Under the pieces are notes generated by a model. The model ran no database searches, was not told the origin of the DNA, and saw only the letters and a list, made by a program, of their open reading frames with translations. Source: Cephalotus follicularis (lineage: Eukaryota > Streptophyta > Magnoliopsida > Oxalidales > Cephalotaceae). From it: 64,000 nt of DNA. The DNA lies in contig BDDD01001468.1 in assembly GCA_001972305.1 (NCBI GenBank), forward strand, positions 124,001 through 188,000. The letters are read 5' to 3'. The position numbers were made by a program, and so were the translations under genes. Positions within the stretch are counted from its first letter, which is position 1; each line of letters opens with the position of its first letter. This document shows, piece after piece, positions 35,696 through 45,562 of the stretch.

Positions 35696-37011
35696 GGGCA
35701 AAATACAAAAATCCCCCTGAGGTTTGGACTTATTAACACTTTGCCCCCTTATGTTTTCAAATTTTGTAAAAACCCTCTCATGTTTGAGTCTGTTTAACTG
35801 AAATACCTATATGGCAGCTCTTAAGAAATAAATAATTGTATGCGGAATTAACAAATTAAGACTATGAAACTAAACAATCATACAAGAACAAATAAAACAA
35901 TTATAAGTGAAGAGAGAAGGGATAGAGAGTGTGCAAACGTATTTATAGTGGTTCGGCAAATCCGTACCTACGTCCACTTTCTCAAGACTCCCTTGAGTTT
36001 CCACTAGTATCCTTTGATTTCGGCTTGCGGGTGCAAATCAAAGAAAAACCACCTTACAAGTGATCGACCCCCTTTGATAATCCTCCTAAGGGTTCACTTC
36101 CCTTGATTATCTCACGAAGGTTTCACTCCTCTTTTACAATGAAGGATAAAAAAAGATTTGTGTTTACAGATAACCTCTTAAAGGTTGGATATGAAAGTGA
36201 TAGCTAGTTCCAAGCTTTGGATGTGAAAATGTAAACTATAGCTTGATGCTCTTCTCCTTGTAGATGTGCAAGTTGAGCTTTTGAGATTGGATGTTCAAAG
36301 TCCTTTTAATCTTGTTTCTTGGCCTCTATATATAGCTTTCTTCAGTTTATGGCCGTTGTAAAAGTAATATAGCCGTTGGAGAAGTCTTGAAAGTTATTGC
36401 ATAAAAGTCGGCTCTTTAAAACGTGATCATTAACATTTCTGTTGCGCAAATCGTCGACGGTGTCTCTTAAAGCGTCGGCGCTTATGTTACCGTTATGCGT
36501 TGAATTTGAATATTCTCGCTCGGTCTGCTGGCGCTTTGATCTTGGTGTCGACTCTTTGGTATAAAGCGCTGACGCTTTTCCTTGAGCGTCGCCGCTTTGT
36601 GTTCTTCAATTGATTTTGCAAGTCACGGTTTTTAACCGCAGATACACGCTCTTTTAGGCATTGATGCCTTGGTCCAAACCGCTGATGCTTTGATTCGAAC
36701 CGTCGGCGCTTTGTCCTGTTTCTGCACTTCTTTATCTTGTTTATCTTTTCTTGCACAGAAAGTAACAAAGTTAAATGCAAATTTGTAATCATTAAAACTT
36801 AGGATTGAGACTAAAAGTCAACATTAACTATTAACCCCCTCAGGTTTGAGTCCGTTAAAGATTAACCCCCTCAAGTTTGAGTTCATTTAACCATTAACCC
36901 CTTATGTTATAAGTATAAATTGTAAGTCAAGGGGGAATATGTAATATTTGAAAACAGCGGGGGCAAAGTGTTAATGAGTCCAAACCTCAGGGGTTTTTTT
37001 GTATTTTACCC
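35696..37011. mobile_element. Non-autonomous Mutator-type DNA element
   Basis: Terminal inverted repeats of about 53 bp: left GGGCAAAATACAAAAATCCC and on through CTGAGGTTTGGACTTATTAA; right end is its complement with a few changes, finishing GTATTTTACCC. Flanked by the 9-bp direct repeat TTAAAAATA at 35687-35695 and 37012-37020, the size typical of Mutator-like elements. It carries no coding sequence of its own; most of its 1316 bp is a solo Copia LTR (35799-36823). Without that LTR the element is about 290 bp, the size of a MITE. It sits in the E1 5' LTR and so is younger than E1. Confidence 0.85.
35799..36823 (-). repeat. Solo Copia LTR inside the Mutator-type element
   Basis: Minus-strand start TGTTGACTTTTAGTC, end GGTATTTCA; flanked by TTAAC at 35794-35798 and 36824-36828. 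It matches the LTR at 60615-61782 throughout (landmark TATAGTGGTTCGGCAAAT and CCTACGTCCACTTTCTCAAG). No internal Copia sequence remains, so it is a solo LTR left by LTR-LTR recombination. It contains a cluster of GTCGAC/GTCGGCG motifs at about 36451-36720. Confidence 0.85.
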
Positions 37012-37040
37012 TTAAAAATAACACATTTTTATGCTTATCA

Positions 37041-37769
37041 CTCATCTGCTGAGAGTCCTGCCCTCTGCGCCTCTGCCAGGAGCTATGACCTCAACCCCTC
37101 TGCTATGACCCTCTGGACTGTCCTCTCTGACCAGAAAAATCGGGCGGACTACCGACACTCTTAGGCGAGCCACCCTGACCAGGACTGCTGTTCATGGATC
37201 TCTGGGACTTGTTACTGCTTCCCGAACACCTCCCCGACTGTCATCGTGAAGAAGCAGGTGTGCTACTACCAGTTTGAATCCGTAAAATACGTAACTCTTC
37301 AGATACAGCCTCAATATCTCTAGCTCTGCTACCCAACTCAAAGAAAGATCTCAGCCTGAGCGGTATTAGCCTCTGTCTGATATCTGGTCTGAGGCCACCA
37401 AGAAAATTCTTAGTCTTTCTTGTTTCCGTACCAACCATATATGAAGCTATCCTTGACAATTCCAAAAATTTGGCCTCGTAATGGGCTACCTATATGTTAC
37501 CTTGGGTTAAGCCAAGAAATTCAGCCTCCGTCTTATCAACCTCAGCCTCAGGATAATACTGGTCATTGAACTATATTCTAAACATGTCCCATGAATTTGG
37601 AATCCCATTTTCCTCCCAAGAGGCAGAAACCATGTTCCACCAATGTTCTGCTTCGCCCTGCAGCATATAAGTGGCGAAGACCACTTTCTCAGAGTCGAAA
37701 AATCTCAAGACTCGGAAGATCTTCTTCATTTGCATCAGCCATCTCTCAGCACTAACAGCATCAGGGTGT
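37041..37769 (-). mobile_element. E6 (Tekay-like) gag, C-terminal part
   Basis: Minus-strand text near 37760-37600 (AERWLMQMKKIFRVLRFFDS, FATYMLQGEAEHWW) and 37465-37241 (FLGGLRPDIRQRL) is Tekay/Del gag. The N-terminal part of the same kind of gag lies at 44965-45213, on the far side of E4. This places E4 inside the E6 gag. E6 is broken and abuts the end of E1 at 37040. Confidence 0.75.
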
Positions 37770-38529
37770 TGTGAATGGTTATCCATCCCCGCAAATAGAA
37801 ATCGGACCATAGGGTGTAAATGGTACAAACAAAAAAAATTTGCTTTATACATGCAGCGGAAGCAACCCTTACCACCTCTACACAGGTCCAATACAGAGAA
37901 TACAAGTCACAAGGAACACCACATCAATTGCACAATTGAATGATAACCACATATGCATGCTTGTGTGATGAAAATGGCGACACAGAGAGGAACATGAATC
38001 ATACCAAACGATGATGGCTCCTTCGTCTTTACCGCTACTTGCTTGAGTAGACTCCCTTCGAGTTTTTAATCTCTCCAAATGATCAAGAACTTGATGCTCC
38101 AAGCACCAGGTTCCAAAACGCGAGCAACTGATTTTCCAAAACACCGTCTCTGTTTTACGTCAATAAATTCACACTCAACACTCTCTTACTATGATCACAA
38201 AGGATGCATTGAACTTGATACTTTTTTGTCAATCACAATCTACCCTAGGTCAGCTTCAATCTTGGTGAACTAATCAGGGAAGGAACTGCTCAAGTGATGG
38301 ACGACCACTAAACAACAATTTCACGCCCTGTTTTTATGCCAACCGGTAGCGCACAAAGTTACACGCACCAACGCCCACCAATCGTGCACCATCATGTCGT
38401 TTCCTCTAAGGAAACCTCTTCCCATGATCCCGACGTGCTCCCCTCAATTCTCTGATAAGAGAAAATTGCTGAGAGTGGGAAAGAGACCGTGTGCACGTAA
38501 AGATCGTGCTCTATGACAAACCCTAATTG

Positions 38530-38932
38530 AGCAAGCTGCTCAATCATGTCTATCATGATCATGGACTAAAGCTCCATCTGGCATCTGCTCCTTGAAGAGC
38601 CTGCGTGAGAGATTGAACCTCTGAGTCCTAAACTCAACCCCATACATCTCCTGAAGATGGAGTAGTATAGCGGATAAGGTCTCCATCTTCTCGTGCTGAC
38701 GCTGCAGCTTTGATTCCATTCCCAGAAGGGTTAAACACCGAGCATGCTCATCGTCCTCCAGCCACTTGGCCAGATGGTCTGACTCCTCATGCGTAGGATC
38801 TGCACCTAGTGTAGGAGGCCCCCTTTTTATTGGTCGTTAGGACGATTTTGAGGTTGCGGAACCAATCGTAAAAATTAGGGCCCTCTAACTTGTTGGTCTC
38901 TAGAATGCGGGACATAGAAGATTGAAAAGCCA
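38530..38932 (-). mobile_element. E4 gag remnant (Copia)
   Basis: Starts MAFQSSMSRILETNKLEGPN, then FYDWFRNLKIVLT, then DEHARCLTLLGMESKLQRQH, LQEMYGVEFRTQRFNLSRRL. This is the N-terminal half of a Copia gag of the kind with a GPNFxDWxRNLxIVL block. Broken; its text meets LTR sequence near 38500. Confidence 0.75.
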
Positions 38933-41119
38933 TTTTCTAGCAAACTAGATAAGGAAACAAAAGATGAGTTAGCATTTATTCCAATTTTAATAAATCACAA
39001 CCATAAAACTTGGTCTTTAATGCTTATAGTTCCTCCCACTATTCTAATCGTATTCCATACCCCCATATAGAACTCGAGATGTCCAACTTCCTAGTGAGGA
39101 TTGGAATACATCGCAATCATATTATGGCCTTAGCTAAGGCAAAACAAACCATAATATATCCAATGGATAGGCTATCTTGCCAATTTGCATCCAATACAAG
39201 ATCCAATCATAAAATTCAGCCTCTGATTCAATATGGCCTTAGCTAGGGCATAACAAACCATTAGAATCAAGATAAGTCAAAACACCCATAATCTTCATTG
39301 GAATGCACTAGTTTTAACACTCACACGTAGGCATGTCCAAGTGCTAAAACATAGCCACCCTTTGCGGTGCCCAATACCGACGTTGACATAACATCCCATA
39401 GGTTACTAGCCTCAGCTAGGGCATGACAAACTAATAACCCATGAACACCACTCAACAAAAATTATGGAAGGCCACGGGGAACCACTCAATGGGTTCCTAC
39501 GTTCAGACTTATTATTTAGTTGAGGGAATTTTGAGGTCTCACATTTTAATTTACCAAGCATTTAATTAATTCATTGGTTTCATTACCCAATTCCAATTAA
39601 TTACGGCTTTGCATGCATGGTGTGTATTTGGACTATCCATCTTATGCACCTTGGATTTATTTCTAAAATAAATCAATGGAATGGCAAGGACATCACTATA
39701 AGTAATGACTTGAGCCCAAAGTCACTACTCGGTGTTCCTAGGTGCTATGATTAAATCTATCTATTACATTTAACACCATGCATATATGGCCTTCAATGGT
39801 CTTGTACTTCTCCTCTCCTCTTCTCCATCCCTCCTTGCAATGTCTTATTTTACAAATGCAACTGTACATTCCAAATAAAAATTACATACAAATTTTAAAG
39901 AAGAAAATATATATCAAAGGTGAGAAGAGATCATATTCTAAAAAGGATACAGAAGAGAAAAATAAATGGTGCACGCAGGCACCTTATTACAAACCATTAA
40001 TATATAATAGATAAAATCATCCACAAAAGAAAACCAAAACTAGGTCTTGTCCTTATAGGCCATCCATTGTGCATAAGAGTATTAAAGTACATCTAATATT
40101 ACTTCAAAACAATATACAAATGCCTCTCATAATAACGAATTATAAAATTTACTGTCAGAGGTTGTTTATAGCTCAAACTCCCACTAAATCAAGCAAAGAT
40201 TATTTATCTTTAAGTGCCTTAAATGCAAAAATTCCAAATTTCTTACAGTGTAATTTTCTTGTCTAAGCGTCGACGCTTTTGGGGAAGGCGTCAATGCTTG
40301 ACGCCTAAGCGTCAATAGTTTACCACAAACCGTTAACGCTCAACATTTGTTTCAACGCTTAAGTAAGTGTTGACGCTTTAAGCAAAAATGTCAACGCTTT
40401 AACCAATAACGTCAACGCTTTAACCAAAACATTGAAGCATAGTTCCTTAGCGTCGACAGTTTGCAACAAACCGTCAACGCTCAACACAGCCATCAGTGTT
40501 AAAACACAAGTCATTGAGGTAAGCATCGACGCTTAAACCTCCTACAGAATGACACCATGCCACAAATCTGCAGATTTCCCATTGTTTTGACTTTGACATT
40601 CCAAATTTTTGCACTTTGCAAAACTTTGCAATCCAAACTGCACTATGCAGGTTCTAAACACAAGTCCAAACTTAACAGCCTATGCAATTCACAACCATTG
40701 TCCATAAACTAGAAACCAAGGGCATTATCCAAGGATTACATGCAGGAGTATCATGAAGCAAGACAGCGGTTGCAATTATGCTCCCACTGTCTCTAACTAA
40801 TAGACACTTGCCTGCACATAATAGTGTATAAAATTTTGCACAATCCAAGTCATGCTCAATGAATTCAAATGTCTATAAACTTAGTCAAAAGAATTACGAA
40901 TTACATTCCGTCATTTGGGAACAACTTGTAACACAATCCCCAAGACAGTATCACAAAACAGTTTCTGAATTAAATCCAATTTGAGTCAAAAACATACAAA
41001 ACACAAAATTACACTAAGGCACTTATGGATGAGTTCAACCATACAAACACAGCCACTAATTAATCCTTCAATTAGTCATTATCCTAAGCATCAAAATTCA
41101 ACTATGATTGATGTGGTAG
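38933..41119. other. E4 leader region, non-coding
   Basis: About 2.2 kb between the primer site and gag with no coding sequence recognised. It is AT-rich with several CTAGGGCATGACAAAC-like phrases, and carries the GTCGAC motif array at 40265-40540. It may include sequence of another, unidentified element. Confidence 0.5.
40265..40540. repeat. Degenerate GCGTCGACGCTT array
   Basis: About ten degenerate copies of a core close to AAGCGTCGACGCTTT, spaced roughly 20-30 bp in both orientations, including GTCAACGCT and GTTGACGCT variants. The core is self-complementary. Similar clusters occur at 36451-36720, 41901-41985, 42561-42957, 46990-47070 and 61306-61675. Confidence 0.8.
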
Positions 41120-41131
41120 TCTCTGATACCA
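41120..41131 (-). other. E4 primer-binding site (initiator tRNA-Met type)
   Basis: Minus strand TGGTATCAGAGA, one base from the canonical TGGTATCAGAGC, one base from the LTR edge at 41133. Confidence 0.82.
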
Positions 41132-42560
41132 CTGTTGTGGATGGTTATCCATCCCTTGCAAATAGAAATCAGACCATAGGGTGTTAAAGGTACAAACACA
41201 AATTTTCTGCTTTATACATGTAGCGGAAGCAACCCTTAACACCTCTACAACAGGTCCAATACAGAGAATACAAGTCACAAGGAACACCACATCAATTGCA
41301 CAATTGAATGATTAACACACATGCATGCTTGTGTGATGAAAATGGCGACACAGAGAGGAACAGGAATCATACCAAACGGTGATGGCTCCTTCGTCTTTGC
41401 CGCTACTTGCTTGAGTAGACTCCCTTCGAGTTTTTAATCTCTCCAAATGATCAAGAACTTTATGCTCCAAGCACAAGGTTCCAAAATGCCAACAACTGGT
41501 TTTCCAAAACACCGTCTCTGTTTTGCGCCAATAAAGTCACACTCAACACTCTCTTACTATGCTCACAAAGGATGCATTGAACTTGACAAATTTTTGTCAA
41601 TCACAATCCACCCTAGGTCAGCTTCAATCTTGGTGAACTAATCCGAGAAGGGACTGCTCAAATGTTGGACGATAACTAAACAGCAATTTCATGCCTCATT
41701 TTTATGCCAACCGGTGGCGCATAAAGTTGCATGTACCAAAGCCCACCAATCGTGCACCATCACGTCGTTTCCTCTAAGGAAACCTCTTCCCATGATCCTG
41801 ACATGCTTTCCTCAATTCTCTGATAAGAGAAAATGGCTGGGAGTGGGAGAGAGATCGTGCGCACGTCGTGTGCCCATGTAGGGTACCCACTTTAACGCAC
41901 TAAGCGTCGACGCTTCCTCCAAAGGTGTCGACGCTTAGACAGACTAAGCGTCAATGCCATCTCCAAAGGCGTCGACACTTAGAGATGTTGTGCTTCACAC
42001 GTGTCAAAAATGAGTCAAACTCATTCTTTGTATAACACATGTTCACTTCTCCAAGAAAACAGCCAACAATAACTTAAATGAGTCCTACTCATTTTAGTAA
42101 TGTCACATATCCCTTCGAATATTAATTAAATAAGATTAAGAGAATATGTCACCATTTAATGATGACACAATTCGCAAAATCCACCTAACCAATATTAGAT
42201 TTTATAATTGTCACCAAGACTAAATATGTCCAACATATTTATGAAGAAATCATTATCGGGCAGGGACCCTTTAAAATCTTGGTTAAAATCGGTGGTGTTC
42301 ATAAATTACCGAAATACCCATAGGGTTCGGTTAAGCCATTCTAAATAGTCTCAAGCTGTTTAGCATAAAGTTGTGTTGTTTTTAATGCATTATTTGTGAT
42401 ATTTTTATGCTTGGAATAGACTACTTTGGTTGTGTTATATTGATTTTCAGGTACAAGTGCTAAATGACCAAAGTGCAAGAATACTACCCAAAAGTGTGCA
42501 AATTGGAGATTAAAAGTGTAAAGATTGAAGAATGGACAAATTCTGCAGAAAACAGGACAA

Positions 42561-42957
42561 ACGCGTCGACGTCTTTCAAGAAGGAGTCGATGTCTTTGCT
42601 TGCTTTCATCAAATGCGTCGATGTCTTTCATGTACATCGATGTCTTTTCTGGGTTTACACAATCACGTCGACGTCTTTTAGGAAGCAGTCGACGTCTTTT
42701 CTGGAAAAATGCAGTAATCTTCAAAGAGCTATGAACAAGAGATCGACGTCTTTTCAAAAACACGTCGACGCCTTTCATGAAGATCGACGTCTTTCAACAT
42801 TCACATCGATGTCTTTGAACAACATTGGTCTGTAACTTTTGGAGCAAAAGAAGTCGACGTCTTTCATAAAGGGGTCGATGTCTTTCACTCGCATATCAGC
42901 AAGTCGCGATTTTTACCTAAAGAAGTCGACTCCTTTCAAAAGAAGTCGACGTCTTCC
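42561..42957. repeat. Degenerate GTCGACGTCTTT array
   Basis: About 14 copies of a phrase near GTCGACGTCTTTC or GTCGATGTCTTT at irregular 20-40-bp spacing, all in one orientation, within the nested LTR. The core GTCGAC is shared with arrays in other families, but the flank (GTCTTT) differs from the CGCTTT flank of the Copia arrays. Confidence 0.85.
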
Positions 42958-43381
42958 TCTGCAGCAGAAATAGAAAGTTCAGATTTTTGCCATATTTTGT
43001 AACTAGGATTACTTTTATTCCGTTTTTGATCAACTTAGTAGTATATAAACAATGCTATTTCGGCAGAAACAAGTGAGTAGAGCAGTAGAGAGGTTGTAGA
43101 ACCCTAATTTCTTTCATTAACTTAGTTTTCTTTCACAATGTCTAGTAACTAAACTTTTTAAGGTTTTGGGGAAGAACAAAGCCTAGATTGTTATTGTTTC
43201 AATTCCATCAATAAAAATCCTTGAATATTTGATTTGTTCTTCAATATTTCTGCCTTCACACACACTTTGTATGTCTGATTAAAATCCACAAACATCTTGT
43301 CGGTGAAGCTGAAAATTGGCGAATAAATGGTGCTCAATTCAACGGAGTCTACTCATACGATTTGTCGCAACGAACACACTT

Positions 43382-43560
43382 CGTATAGACCTAGCATGTC
43401 TACTCATACGTCTTGCCGCCGTTATTGTTGCCGTACTTCGTATAGACCTAGCATGTCTACTGATACGTCTTGCCGCCGTTATCGTTGCCGTACTTCGTAT
43501 AGACCTAGCATGTCTACTCATACGTCTTGTCATCACCGCCGCACTCCGTATAGACCTAGC
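43382..43560. repeat. 57-bp minisatellite in the nested LTR
   Basis: CGTATAGACCTAGCATGTCT recurs at 43382, 43439 and 43496, with a shorter last step to about 43547. The period of 57 is a multiple of three, which keeps several reading frames open by chance. This is non-coding LTR sequence. Confidence 0.88.
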
Positions 43561-44964
43561 TCTCGTTGTTTATCAAGGTATGATCGTTCAACTCAATGGA
43601 ATTGTTCAATACAATCTACGGTGAGTTTCTATACCCTAAAACCGTTTCTTTATTATATATTCTCTTTACTTTTATTTCTTGCATGCTTTATTCCTTAGTA
43701 TTTTAAATTCAACATTTTCAATTATCGTAGTTTTTATTTCTAGTTTTGTTTATTTATTCACTTTGCATAATTAGGAGTAGTTTGTTAGATTATCTCAAAA
43801 TCGGTATACTTCGCTTAGGTTGGATAAATTACAACTAGTTTACGTTTCCCTGCGTTCGACCCGTTACTACATGATCCGTGCACTTGCGGCTATAAATATT
43901 AAAACATTCTTTCTAAATAAGTGAACACAAGCCTATTTAGAATGCTTCCGGATTAATATCCAATATTAATCTAGATGAAAAATTAATCTAATTAATTTTC
44001 TCATAATTTATTACACACCGCCGTAATGCGAGACTTTTTGAGTTGTCGGCTCGCATGTACTATAATCCCTTATCATACTTGGCCCCGATTGAGGTCTGGG
44101 GTAAGGATACGTGTCAACCCTAGATAATACCTCAATGGCTAAAATATCTGATTATTATTAGGACCTTTGGTAGACTCTCCGTAAATCTAATTTCCTGTCC
44201 ACCTCAACCTTGGCTAAGGATTTCATAAGTCCAAAGTATAATCAGACCATAATAGGGCTGACCACCTTTCGCTCAGGTGTGACAATCCCATATTTCGCAC
44301 TCGCTTATATTCGTATAGATTTGATCATACCCAAAGACCACCCGATTGCCAGCCCAGCGTAGGAACTGGGTAAGGTGGAGATCAAAGCATAACCATCTCA
44401 ATACAATATAGAGCAGTCGCTCAGGTCTAAGGATCAGACGAGTTCGAGAACTCGCTAAGTGTCTAGCACTTATACATAACCGCAACAAGTAGGAGTCATT
44501 ACTGATACGAGAAAATCGACTATCCAAATAGTGTCTCCTACGCAGGTCCAGTTCAGTGTACACGCTCCCAGCGCGCACCCCATATTTGCCTTAGCATCGT
44601 AACACAGATGGTTGTGAGAGAATCTATACTCCAATTCCCAAAACCAGGCAACATACGCGCTAGTCTATCTGGTTCACTAATGCCCACAAAGTGAACCTAT
44701 GACTTGGAACTAATTCGACATAAGGAATAAGGTAGCCAATCTCACTGCCTCCATGCTTAGCATCCAACCTTATGTCAGGGCATCACAAGCGTAAGTAGGT
44801 TTATATAGACTACTTCGATTATATGATAAAACACAAGTGATATTGCCAAATAAACTATAAACAAAATAGAACATGTCATATATCTGGAATAAGACTGTTT
44901 ATATATACACAGATAGGTTCAATACAAAAGCCCATCCAATGGCTTGTTGGATCACCCTATCTAA

Positions 44965-45562
44965 CTCAAGGTCCCCCGTAAAAGCTGGAGGATTTAACCT
45001 CAAGTACCTGACTAAGGGATCCTCCCTGGGTGTAGGTAGGTCAACTGATCCCCTTGTTGTTTCGGCACGCATAGCGGGCCTTACAACCAGGGTCTGCTCT
45101 GGTGCCTCTGGTGCACGCCTAACCAGCCTTGTAGCTGGGGTTTGCTCATTTGTAGACGCTTGCCGCTGCATAAACTCATTCATTCGGTTCATCATGTTAT
45201 ACATCTTCCTCATAAAACCTCTGGGTTCCCTTTGGCCAGGAGTGTCAAACTCTGTTTCTTAGCTCACATTCTGTTCCTCTTGTTCTTCAACATCCTACTC
45301 GCTCGAGTACGTCTAGTCGATGGCCCTGCCTTAGCTTTTCCTACAGCTCCCCTCCTTTGGCCTTCCATATCTACCTTGTATAGGAGACAAAAGTCAGCTA
45401 TCCAATTTCATGATCATAATTCCAAAATAGATACAGCAACCAACAACTTATCAATATCACTGAATTCCAATAACAATAATCTTATCCATGTCACTTAATT
45501 CCAAAAGCCAAGGATCCTATCCTAGCATAGCCAACATAGCGTGGTTCTGATACCACATAAAC
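44965..45562 (-). mobile_element. E6 (Tekay-like) gag N-terminal part, leader and primer site
   Basis: Minus-strand text MRKMYNMMNRMNEFMQRQAS and LVRYLRLNPPAFTGD (45213-44965) is the start of a Tekay/Del gag. To its right lies a short leader, the primer site TGGTATCAGAAC (45544-45555, minus) and the LTR edge at 45563. The rest of the gag is at 37041-37769 beyond E4. Confidence 0.72.

Larger units (their letters stand above)
12800..37040 (-). mobile_element. E1: Athila-like (Ty3/Gypsy) LTR element, broken, hosting E2
   Basis: Outermost element of the nest, on the minus strand. Left (3') LTR at 12800-13478, internal part 13479-18394, primer site for tRNA-Asp at 18377-18394, and a 5' LTR that starts at 18401, is interrupted by E2 (19056-34703) and resumes to 37040. 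The two LTRs resemble each other closely at 12800-13478 and 35010-37040, with a difference of very roughly 7-8 percent by eye, so E1 is older than E2. Internal parts seen are gag- and protease-like; no reverse transcriptase was recognised and only the integrase tail text is present. The copy is broken in several places. No matching duplication of target bases was found at the outer ends. Confidence 0.8.
34704..37040 (-). repeat. E1 5' LTR, outer part, with a Mutator-type insert
   Basis: Resumes E1 LTR after E2 (CGGTAGCAGC...), includes an AT run at 34957-34998, matches 12800-13478 from about 35010, is interrupted by the element at 35696-37011 and ends ATGCTTATCA at 37040. Confidence 0.8.
42357..43906 (+). 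repeat. Nested Athila/Tat-type LTR (solo), plus strand
   Basis: Starts TGTTTAGCATAAAG with the family phrase TTTTTATGCTTGGAATAGAC, shared with the LTR at 47670, and ends ...GCACTTGCGGCTATAAATAT then TAAAACA, typical of Gypsy LTR ends. No internal domains are present. A clear 5-bp duplication was not found; TTCTAAATA occurs near both sides (42339 and 43911). It contains the GTCGAC array 42561-42957 and the minisatellite 43382-43560. Confidence 0.65.
37770..44964 (-). mobile_element. E4: Copia LTR element nested in E6 gag, broken
   Basis: Left LTR copy begins TGTTGTGAATGG at 37770; right LTR copy begins TGTTGTGGATGG at 41133 beside a tRNA-Met-type primer site (41120-41131). Copia gag text lies at about 38932-38530 (MAFQSSMSRILETNKLEGPN, DHLAKWLEDDEHARCLTLLG). 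A long leader separates gag from the primer site. No pol was recognised. The sequence CAGGG at 37765-37769 and CAAGG just right of 44964 could be the target duplication with one difference. The element is not whole. Confidence 0.7.
41133..44964 (-). repeat. E4 5' LTR with nested LTR
   Basis: The first ~730 bp match the left LTR copy at 37770-38500 closely. The LTR then runs on past a nested LTR-like insertion (42357-43906) to about 44964, where Tekay gag text resumes. The distal part (44000-44870) resembles 52030-52870. The right edge is inferred. Confidence 0.6.

Noticed and set aside
18377-41131. tRNA genes suggested by tRNA-complementary stretches
   Set aside because: They are 12-18-base retrotransposon primer sites beside LTR edges; no cloverleaf sequence surrounds them.
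42341-42835. Arg/Ser-rich frames resembling SR proteins
   Set aside because: They are translations of the GTCGACGTCTTT array inside an LTR.
40265-42957. CRISPR-like array from the regularly recurring GTCGAC motifs
   Set aside because: Repeat units are degenerate, too short, irregularly spaced and lie in retrotransposon LTRs of a plant genome. No cas genes exist here.
43316-43698. Open frames of 65-123 residues in three frames
   Set aside because: Product of a 57-bp tandem repeat whose period is a multiple of three; it sits in LTR sequence.
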